A program made the position numbers and the translations under genes. Below the pieces are notes generated by a model that saw nothing but the letters and a program-made list of their open reading frames with translations, made no database searches and was not told the DNA's origin. A stretch of DNA of 37,886 nucleotides, from the IMG/VR virus record IMGVR_UViG_3300017755_000020, positions 1-37,886 of that record. One strand, written 5' to 3'. Source of the stretch: a virus. Below, one piece after another: positions 6,046 through 12,181 of this stretch (the stretch's first letter is position 1; each line of letters begins with the position of its first letter).

Positions 6046-7174
6046 AATTATCGTAAGTGGTTTTCAAATACTGTCTACCTTTCGCTTTGAGTTCATCAGT
6101 TATTTCAACTTTGTCAGTTGACCACTGGTCTTGGAGATATGGATGTTGTGTGGCATTGATGCCAGACTCAGGGACATACGCACAATTAGCAAGATTTACA
6201 ATATCAAAACCTAAGAAAGTAGATAGTGCATCTTTCGCTGCGGTGACTCCACCAAATAATTGTTCCATGACAGTAGCGTGAACATTACCAGCACCTAATA
6301 CATTAACAAACTTTGTGTATATTTCTGCGTAGTCTTCATCAATTGTCAGTGATGTCTTCTTCGTGCGAATATTTATAGGTGCATAATGTGATCCACCATT
6401 TCTGTTACCTCTATAAGTAAGGAAATTTTCAAACCACTTCTCTGGTTCCATAACTGTTTTTGCTTCGATACCATACGCTCTATTATTCAATTCATTCAAT
6501 TCACGATCTATTAGTGATTTCTTTTGACCACTTACACTTGTATATGGATCATCATAGGCAGTTGATACACCCACAGTGGTTTGTTCATAAAACACTCTAT
6601 TAGTGTATCTTCTACTATTCATCATTGACCAGTGTCTACGCACAGGGTCTCTGAATATCATGATCACCTTTACATCAAATGATTCTTGTAATTTAGGAAT
6701 TAGTGCTGAAAGTGCTTCTTCAGTGAAACCCACAAATGAACCAAAGTCAACCAATGATTGAAAATTATCTTTTATTTTTTCCCAATGTGCTAACTGATAA
6801 TCAATATATTTCTGAACAGTGAAAGGTTCTGACATAAGTGCCTTTTCAGTCGCTATGTCCATATCACCGTTTACAAGAGAGTTTGTGGTTGTTATCTCTG
6901 GTGGTCTGTTACCACTAGGATTATCCATTCTCCAAGCAAACTTTGATACTCTCTTTTTTACAATTTCTCTATATAACTTACGCTTTTTGAGTGTGTCTGG
7001 TTCAAATGGTTTTAGCTCTATGCCACCTATTTCTCCAGCAACAAGAGATAGATAATCTTTAGAGGTGGGATTCCAACCATGACAATAAGCATTATCTACG
7101 GATAGTGTGTATAATAAGGAAGACACTCCAGAAAAAGGAGTTCCGACTCCCAATAGTAACTTTGGTTTGCTCAT
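5999..7174 (-). CDS. Long sulfotransferase-like protein ST-E
   Basis: A 391-residue paralogue, first gene of the leftward run. The PSB-type loop is VGTPFSGVSSLLYT (10-23), FRDPVRRHWS lies at about 174-183, and the C-terminal signature is YVPESGINATQHPYL...DQWSTD. It shares with ST-D the MDNPSGNRPPE segment and the long insertion after the RDP motif. Two loop threonines (TT) are VS here, so it is the least canonical member and may have altered activity. Its start codon overlaps the start of the divergent SGNH-like gene (CATG at 7172-7175). There is no intergenic space and no Shine-Dalgarno site on either side, so its promoter must lie inside the neighbouring gene. Confidence 0.8.
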   Translation of the reverse strand: MSKPKLLLGVGTPFSGVSSLLYTLSVDNAYCHGWNPTSKDYLSLVAGEIGGIELKPFEPDTLKKRKLYREIVKKRVSKFAWRMDNPSGNRPPEITTTNSLVNGDMDIATEKALMSEPFTVQKYIDYQLAHWEKIKDNFQSLVDFGSFVGFTEEALSALIPKLQESFDVKVIMIFRDPVRRHWSMMNSRRYTNRVFYEQTTVGVSTAYDDPYTSVSGQKKSLIDRELNELNNRAYGIEAKTVMEPEKWFENFLTYRGNRNGGSHYAPINIRTKKTSLTIDEDYAEIYTKFVNVLGAGNVHATVMEQLFGGVTAAKDALSTFLGFDIVNLANCAYVPESGINATQHPYLQDQWSTDKVEITDELKAKGRQYLKTTYDNYAATFGSIPSEWTQA

Positions 7175-7736
7175 GAGAATTTATTTTAATGGTTGCTCTT
7201 GGACATGGGGTAATGAACTCGAAAACAAAGATGATAGATTTAGTAAACTCATATGTAATAGACTAAATGCTACAGAGGTGAATAAATCTAAATCTGGTTG
7301 TAGTAATTTCTACATAATGAGAACATCTTTAGAAGAGAATCCACAGGATTATGATATAGCTATAATTCAACTGACATTGAGGAATAGAACCGAGTACTAT
7401 GATACAAAATCTAAACGATGGGCAAATGTCCATCAGAGTTTGCTTAGAAAAGGTTCACCTCATCATAATAAACCCCACGAAGACCATATAGACTGGTGGA
7501 CAGAGTATTACAAGAATATTTATAGTAGTGAGTATGGTTTTGCATACGAGAAACTTGCATACACAGCAGTAAAGGGTCACTGGGGGTCAACTCCCCTTAT
7601 CATTACTACGATTAATGCAGATGGTGAGTCATATGACCTTCGATTAGAGGATAAGAAATATCCAAGACTACCAAAGAGACATCCAAACCGTATTGGTCAT
7701 TGGATGATCGCTAATGACATCATGAAACTCATATGA
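7173..7736 (+). CDS. SGNH/GDSL-like hydrolase 1
   Basis: A 187-residue protein that starts MRIYFNGCSWTWGNE. Gly7-Cys8-Ser9 sits where block I (GDS) of SGNH hydrolases places its nucleophilic serine. SGCSN at about 41-45 resembles the block II glycine, and RHPNRIGHWMIA near the C-terminus resembles block V with the catalytic histidine. Such enzymes usually remove O-acetyl or other acyl groups from glycans. The start at 7173 is set by alignment with its paralogue at 10093 (M-[RK]-I-x-x-NGCSxTWG); the open frame extends to 7107 but overlaps ST-E. The end overlaps ST-F as ATGA. Substrate unknown. Confidence 0.7.
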   Translation: MRIYFNGCSWTWGNELENKDDRFSKLICNRLNATEVNKSKSGCSNFYIMRTSLEENPQDYDIAIIQLTLRNRTEYYDTKSKRWANVHQSLLRKGSPHHNKPHEDHIDWWTEYYKNIYSSEYGFAYEKLAYTAVKGHWGSTPLIITTINADGESYDLRLEDKKYPRLPKRHPNRIGHWMIANDIMKLI

Positions 7737-8659
7737 AACCGAAATTAGTATTGAGTGCTGGCACAGGTTGGAGTGGTACAACACCCTTGTACTATACGTT
7801 CGCTGTAAATCACAAATTGTGTCATGGTGGTCATGAAAAAGAGCACGGTTACTTACATCTGCTTGATTTAAGTGAACAAAATCAAATAAAACAAAAAACA
7901 AAATTTTACTCTACATACTTTAGACCAAAGTGGTTAGATAATCCAGATGGTAGTGGTAGAAAGGGACCTGGTCGTAAACATCCGCTTGTAAACCAACATA
8001 GTCCACTTGTAAAGGGGTTGTGGACACAAGAAGAGTTGAGAAAACATTATACATCTCCATTTTCTATTGAAAAGTATATTTCATACTATAAAAAACATTG
8101 GTCACATATAAAAAATGAATATAAAGCGGTTGCAGACTTTTCAAACCCAAATTCAGAGTTATCAGATCAATTTTTACAAAAATACGCATCTATTCTAAAT
8201 GAGCACTTTGATATTACTGTTGTAATGATTTTTAGAGACCCAATCCGTAGATTTTGGTCTGTCATCAACGCAAGAAGACCAGATAATATAGAAAAACTGT
8301 TTTTTGACTGGTCACCAAGTATTTGTTACTCTACACTTTACAAAAGATGGAAAAAACACTTCAATGTCGAAGTAATCATCATGGAAGAGTTCTGGGATGG
8401 CAAATCAAAAGAATTTATGGGTTATTTGGTTGATAATATCTACCCAAACGCTTATGTTCCCGATTTAGGAATAAATGCACCTCATATCTCATATTTGAAC
8501 GATCAATGGGAATCCGACATTCAGGAACTGACCCCCGACATCATAGAGAAAGCAAAAGTTGAATTTGCATCAATTTACATAAAATGGTATGATACATTTG
8601 GATATATACCACAGTCATGGACACATAATGAAAAGACTTTGGGAATGGATAAAGGGTGA
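7733..8659 (+). CDS. Sulfotransferase-like protein ST-F
   Basis: The sixth paralogue (308 residues) and the only one on the plus strand. The PSB-type loop is AGTGWSGTTPLYYT (9-22), followed by the CHGGHEKEHGYL segment shared with ST-C. FRDPIRRFWS lies at 167-176, with IIMEEFW and the C-terminal YVPDLGINAPHISYL...DQWESD. It combines features of the short members (length) and the long ones (a DNPDGSGRKGP segment). ATGA coupling to the SGNH-like gene upstream suggests that sulfation and deacylation act on related substrates. The last 32 bases overlap the 29-residue gene in another frame. Confidence 0.83.
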   Translation: MKPKLVLSAGTGWSGTTPLYYTFAVNHKLCHGGHEKEHGYLHLLDLSEQNQIKQKTKFYSTYFRPKWLDNPDGSGRKGPGRKHPLVNQHSPLVKGLWTQEELRKHYTSPFSIEKYISYYKKHWSHIKNEYKAVADFSNPNSELSDQFLQKYASILNEHFDITVVMIFRDPIRRFWSVINARRPDNIEKLFFDWSPSICYSTLYKRWKKHFNVEVIIMEEFWDGKSKEFMGYLVDNIYPNAYVPDLGINAPHISYLNDQWESDIQELTPDIIEKAKVEFASIYIKWYDTFGYIPQSWTHNEKTLGMDKG

Positions 8660-8717
8660 GTACAATCTCTGGAAAATGCGTAGGGAAGACCCCTACATTT
8701 ATGAAGATGATGACTAA
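8628..8717 (+). CDS. 29-residue aromatic/acidic microprotein
   Basis: An ATG at 8628, inside the 3' end of ST-F in a different frame, opens 29 codons with sequence MKRLWEWIKGEYNLWK followed by a charged stretch and an acidic tail, YIYEDDD. The stop TAA (8715-8717) shares its last base with the ATG of the carbamoyltransferase (TAATG). This fills exactly the gap between ST-F and the carbamoyltransferase and fits the coupling style of the operon. The N-terminal half predicts an amphipathic, Trp-rich helix. Function unknown. Confidence 0.5.
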   Translation: MKRLWEWIKGEYNLWKMRREDPYIYEDDD

Positions 8718-10093
8718 TGATCGGATTTAGTGAAGGTTTCCATGATGCTGCTGTCGCAGTTGTCAATAATGGAAAAATTTGTTATGCAGCACACTCAGAA
8801 AGGTATTCAAAAAGAAAACACGATAAACACCTTGATTTGACTGCAGCGTCAACTGCTATGCTGATTGATCAATCTGGTGTAACTGCTTTTTACGAAAAAC
8901 CGCTTTTGAAGAGGACAAGGCAGTTTTTTGCAGGTCAAAAGGCGTGGAGAAGAGAAAGACACCTCGCATTGAAACCTAACTTGTATTTTGATCATCACAA
9001 ATCTCATGCTGCAGCAGCTTTCCAAACATCAGTGTTTGATGAGGCAGCATGTGTGGTTGTCGATAGTATCGGTGAATGGGACACTACATCTATATGGACT
9101 GCGGAATATAAAGACGGAAAAGCAGTTTATAGGAAAAGATGGTCACGCACTTACCCATATTCAATAGGATTGTGGTATTCTGCACTTACGAAGTGGGCAG
9201 GTCTGCGTCCTCTTGATGAAGAGTATATTTTCATGGGAATGGCAGCATTCGGTCATCCAGTGAATATGAACGTAGTTGAGAGACAATTATACAAGAATAA
9301 TCATAAAGGATGCAGATTAGGAAATTATAAGAAAGAAGATATCGCAAAAAGTGCAGAAAGAATATTACAACTAGAATTGAACACTATATTTGCAAAAGCA
9401 GCAAAATATAGCAAACACATCTGCTATGGTGGTGGAGTCGCTCTCAACTGCGTTGTAAACAGTGGTTTGAGGGAAATGTACAATATGTGGATTATGCCGA
9501 ATCCTGGTGACGCTGGAGGTGCTCTAGGAGCAGCATGTCTTGCATATGGTGGCAAAGTTCAGTTTACACCGTATACTGGGTACAATATACAAAAACTATG
9601 CGATCCTAGGAGAGTTGTAGATGCATTACTCGAAAAAAGAGTCGTGGGCATTGCAAATGGCCGTGCTGAGTTTGGTCCTCGTGCTCTCGGTAATAGAAGT
9701 CTACTGGCGGATCCGAGACAAGCAGACACCAAAGACTTAGTGAACGAAATCAAAAAAAGAGATAAGTTCAGACCTTTTGCACCTGCTGTGCTTGAAGAAC
9801 ATGCTCAAGACTACTTTGACATGCCACCTCATTCAAGATATATGTCATATGTTTATAAGTGCAAACAACCACATGCCATACCTGCTGTTGTGCACGTCGA
9901 TAATACTGCTAGGGTACAAACAGTCCCAGAGACATCTGAAAGCATACTGAGACCGATTTTAGAGTGCTGGTACGAGCGTACAGGATGTCCTGTATTATTA
10001 AATACATCATTGAATGTAAAAGGTAAACCAATAGTAAATACTTGGCAAGATGCAGAGATATTCTCAAACAAGTATGGTGTGATAGTTTATTGA
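8717..10093 (+). CDS. NodU/CmcH/TobZ-type O-carbamoyltransferase
   Basis: A 458-residue carbamoyltransferase, expected to move a carbamoyl group from carbamoyl phosphate (through carbamoyl-AMP) to a sugar or other hydroxyl. The N-terminal Kae1-like domain begins MIGFSEGFHDAAVAVV. It carries DHHKSHAAAAF (about 91-101), whose histidines bind metal, then a VVDSIGEWDTTS segment, GGGVALN, and NPGDAGGALGAA with the metal-binding Asp. The family hallmark GRAEFGPRALGNRSLLADPR is at about 315-334. The C-terminal part keeps FRPFAPAVLEEHA, VDNTARVQTV and NTSLNVKGKPIV, so the protein appears complete although shorter than many relatives of 550-600 residues. The stop overlaps the next gene as TGATG. The substrate is unknown; sulfotransferases and SGNH-like neighbours point to a glycan or small polar metabolite. 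Confidence 0.9.
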   Translation: MIGFSEGFHDAAVAVVNNGKICYAAHSERYSKRKHDKHLDLTAASTAMLIDQSGVTAFYEKPLLKRTRQFFAGQKAWRRERHLALKPNLYFDHHKSHAAAAFQTSVFDEAACVVVDSIGEWDTTSIWTAEYKDGKAVYRKRWSRTYPYSIGLWYSALTKWAGLRPLDEEYIFMGMAAFGHPVNMNVVERQLYKNNHKGCRLGNYKKEDIAKSAERILQLELNTIFAKAAKYSKHICYGGGVALNCVVNSGLREMYNMWIMPNPGDAGGALGAACLAYGGKVQFTPYTGYNIQKLCDPRRVVDALLEKRVVGIANGRAEFGPRALGNRSLLADPRQADTKDLVNEIKKRDKFRPFAPAVLEEHAQDYFDMPPHSRYMSYVYKCKQPHAIPAVVHVDNTARVQTVPETSESILRPILECWYERTGCPVLLNTSLNVKGKPIVNTWQDAEIFSNKYGVIVY

Positions 10094-10740
10094 TGAAAAT
10101 TTTATATAATGGTTGCTCTATTACATGGGGAGATGAAATTACAGATCGTGAAAATCAAAGATATAGTAGATTAGTATCAAATCACTATGGTGCAGAAGAA
10201 GTAAATTTAGCGTGGAATGGTATAAGTAATGACCGCATTGTAAGAGAATCTATCGCATATCTTGATAAAAATCCTGTTGACCTTGTTGTGATTCAATTTA
10301 CTTTACATACAAGGATAGAGTGGTTTAAGAAAGATGGATCTATATTGGATATGCATATACACCAAAAAAAACACCCTGCTCCTTTTTACTATAAGTGGAT
10401 ATTCAATGATTACAATGGTATTGAGAATATGTGGAAAAATTTAGTTCTCTTTGACACATACTGCACACAAAAGGGTATAAGGTACATTCCTCTTTTAGCA
10501 GATCACCATCGAAAGGAATTAGAACTAAAAAATAATTGGCAAGAATTATATCACGGCAAACCTCTTACTCACTTACATAGAGGTATTTTGAAAAGAACAC
10601 CGAAACCACACATGATGTCTTCTGGCATTATACCAGAAGGGTATATACCTGAAAATTTTACACTTCCAAATAATCATCCAAGTGTGATAGGACACAAACT
10701 TATTGCAGAAAAAATTATCGAGTTGATAGACGCTATATAA
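10093..10740 (+). CDS. SGNH/GDSL-like hydrolase 2
   Basis: A 215-residue paralogue of the gene at 7173. It starts MKILYNGCSITWGDE with the block I-like GCS, has WNGISNDR as block II, VVIQFTLHTRIEW as the central strand, and NHPSVIGHKLIAEKI with the presumed catalytic histidine near the end. The predicted activity is ester hydrolysis on a glycan or a related acyl group. The start at 10093 shares a base with the carbamoyltransferase stop; a longer frame to 10042 overlaps that gene and is rejected. Two such enzymes flanking a sulfotransferase and a carbamoyltransferase support a modification cassette. The last codons overlap the -35 of a promoter for the next gene. Confidence 0.7.
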   Translation: MKILYNGCSITWGDEITDRENQRYSRLVSNHYGAEEVNLAWNGISNDRIVRESIAYLDKNPVDLVVIQFTLHTRIEWFKKDGSILDMHIHQKKHPAPFYYKWIFNDYNGIENMWKNLVLFDTYCTQKGIRYIPLLADHHRKELELKNNWQELYHGKPLTHLHRGILKRTPKPHMMSSGIIPEGYIPENFTLPNNHPSVIGHKLIAEKIIELIDAI

Positions 10741-10751
10741 AGTGTTATAAT
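10723..10751 (+). promoter_or_regulatory. Sigma70-like promoter before the glycosyltransferase-like gene
   Basis: TTGATA (10723-10728) and a perfect TATAAT (10746-10751) are 17 bp apart, with the next ATG at 10773. Transcription should start near 10758 and stop at the terminator at 11709-11734, giving a two-gene message. Confidence 0.6.
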
Positions 10752-10772
10752 GATTTTGACTGACCTCTAATT

Positions 10773-11522
10773 ATGGCTAAAGGATTTAAAGTGGTAACTA
10801 AACCACCAACTGATGAGAAAACTTTTGATATTGAAAAAGCAAAAGAATTACTAAAAGGAAAAAGCATTGTGTTCTGTCTACCTGGTAGACAAGTATCATA
10901 CATCTTCCTAAAGAATTTCGTATCACTTTGTTTTGAGTTGGTACAAAATGGAGCAAATATACAAATATCTCAAGACTACAGTTCCATGGTGAACTTTGCT
11001 AGATGTAAGTGTCTTGGTGCAAATGTGCTCAGAGGACCTGACCAACTACCTTGGGATGGTAAACTCAACTACGATTATCAACTATGGATTGATAGTGACA
11101 TCGTATTTACAAATGAAAGCTTCTATCGTGTGATGGCAATGGATAAAGATATTGCAGGTGGATGGTATGCTACAGAAGATGGGCAAACCACATCATGTGC
11201 ACATTGGTTAGAAGAGGATGATTTCAAAGAAAACGGTGGTGTTATGAATCATGAGATGGTTGATGGTATCGTAAAGCGTCGTAAAGCATTCACAGTTGAC
11301 TATACTGGGTTTGGTTGGTTACTTATCAAGAAAGGTGTGTTTGAACATAAAGAAATGACCTATCCATGGTTTGCTCCACAAATGCAAGTATTTGATTCTG
11401 GTGAAGTACAAGATATGTGTGGTGAAGATGTCTCCTTCTGTCTTGATGCAATCAAAGCAGGTTTTGAAATATGGATAGATCCACAGTGCAGAGTAGGACA
11501 TGAGAAAACTAGAATCATATAG
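10773..11522 (+). CDS. GT-A-like glycosyltransferase
   Basis: A 249-residue protein with features of a GT-A fold: an N-terminal Rossmann-like stretch (GKSIVFCLPGRQVSY), LWIDSDIVF with a DSD metal- and nucleotide-sugar-binding motif at about 106-108, YTGFGWLLIKKGVF in the middle, and GEDVSFCLDAIKAG at about 217-230, which resembles the acceptor/catalytic ED region, followed by a late His (VGHEK). It likely transfers a sugar to a phage or host acceptor. It has its own promoter and is separated by 32 bases from the previous gene, so it may be expressed at a different time from the tailoring genes. Exact family and donor sugar are not known. Confidence 0.65.
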   Translation: MAKGFKVVTKPPTDEKTFDIEKAKELLKGKSIVFCLPGRQVSYIFLKNFVSLCFELVQNGANIQISQDYSSMVNFARCKCLGANVLRGPDQLPWDGKLNYDYQLWIDSDIVFTNESFYRVMAMDKDIAGGWYATEDGQTTSCAHWLEEDDFKENGGVMNHEMVDGIVKRRKAFTVDYTGFGWLLIKKGVFEHKEMTYPWFAPQMQVFDSGEVQDMCGEDVSFCLDAIKAGFEIWIDPQCRVGHEKTRII

Positions 11523-11531
11523 ATAGCGGTG

Positions 11532-11720
11532 ATGATAAACATTACGAATATGGAATTATATGATATCTACATCGAAGGTGACAAGGAATACAGTTCTATA
11601 ACGGAAGAAGAAATGCTAGAGATTACTCAAGATTTAGCACAGGATTATTATAAGAATGGTTTCCCTCATCCTGATGAAATAGAGGTCAGATATCTAGGAC
11701 ATGAAGACGACCCTCAGTAA
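11532..11720 (+). CDS. Small acidic protein of unknown function
   Basis: A 62-residue acidic protein (MINITNMELYDIYIEGDKE...) with a predicted helix at ITEEEMLEITQDLAQDYY and the segment NGFPHPDEIEVRYLG. No catalytic motif is visible. It follows the glycosyltransferase-like gene by nine bases and ends within the terminator stem, so it is the last gene of that message. Starts at GTG 11529 and ATG 11550 are also possible. Confidence 0.65.
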   Translation: MINITNMELYDIYIEGDKEYSSITEEEMLEITQDLAQDYYKNGFPHPDEIEVRYLGHEDDPQ

Positions 11721-11734
11721 GAGGGTCTTTTTTT
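11709..11734 (+). terminator. Strong rho-independent terminator
   Basis: GACCCTC (11709-11715), loop AGTAA, GAGGGTC (11721-11727), then seven T (11728-11734). The perfect 7-bp GC-rich stem begins within the last codons of the preceding gene. It marks the boundary between the accessory island and the late structural genes. Confidence 0.9.
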
Positions 11735-11738
11735 GTCT

Positions 11739-11755
11739 CTAAATAATGATAAATA
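11739..11755 (+). promoter_or_regulatory. Late-promoter-like boxes before gp25
   Basis: CTAAATA (11739-11745) and ATAAATA (11749-11755) lie directly after the terminator and 22 bases before the gp25 start. T4 late promoters use TATAAATA, recognised by the gp55 sigma factor, and cyanomyoviruses use close variants. These boxes probably drive the baseplate block. Confidence 0.6.
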
Positions 11756-11776
11756 TACCCAGACTACAAATATCTA

Positions 11777-12181
11777 GTGCCAGCACAGACTTTTTCACAG
11801 GGATTCAAAGATATTTCTTTATCCTTTAAAAAGCATCCAGTTACAAATGACATCTTGGTTTTGAAAAACGAGGATGCCATAAAACGCTCTGTGCAAAATT
11901 TAGTTCGTATAAATTTCGGTGAAGTATTTTTCAATAGATTAGTTGGCACAAAAGTAAGTGGATCATTATTTGAATTGGCAAGTTCAGATTTTGTTGATCC
12001 TATGAAATCGGAAATAGAAACAACTCTAAACAATTTTGAACCAAGAGTAAAACTAACTGATGTTGATTTTATATCAACTCCAGATCAAAACTCTCTTGAA
12101 GTAACTATATTTTATGACATTGTTGGACTTTCTGCTCCAACACAAACAGTCACATTCGTTCTAGAACCAACAAGGTTATAA
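11777..12181 (+). CDS. 25: Baseplate wedge protein gp25
   Basis: A 134-residue GPW/gp25-family protein that forms part of the inner baseplate wedge and sheath-initiation complex. It shows the family pattern: N-terminal FSQGFKDISLSFKKHP, VKN-like LVRINFGEVFFNRLVG, then the alternating segment VDPMKSEIETTLNNFEPRVKLTDV and a final beta hairpin. The length matches T4 gp25 (132 residues). The start is GTG at 11777; no in-frame ATG precedes it after the terminator. Its stop TAA overlaps the gp6 ATG (TAATG). The first gene of the late block, downstream of two late-promoter-like boxes. Confidence 0.92.
   Translation: MPAQTFSQGFKDISLSFKKHPVTNDILVLKNEDAIKRSVQNLVRINFGEVFFNRLVGTKVSGSLFELASSDFVDPMKSEIETTLNNFEPRVKLTDVDFISTPDQNSLEVTIFYDIVGLSAPTQTVTFVLEPTRL

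Noticed and set aside
7107-7172. N-terminal extension of SGNH-like hydrolase 1 from an earlier ATG
   Set aside because: The paralogue at 10093 begins directly at M-[RK]-I...NGCS, and the extension is only the antisense of the ST-E 5' end.
10042-10092. N-terminal extension of SGNH-like hydrolase 2
   Set aside because: It lies within the well-conserved C-terminus of the carbamoyltransferase; the TGATG junction gives the homologous start.
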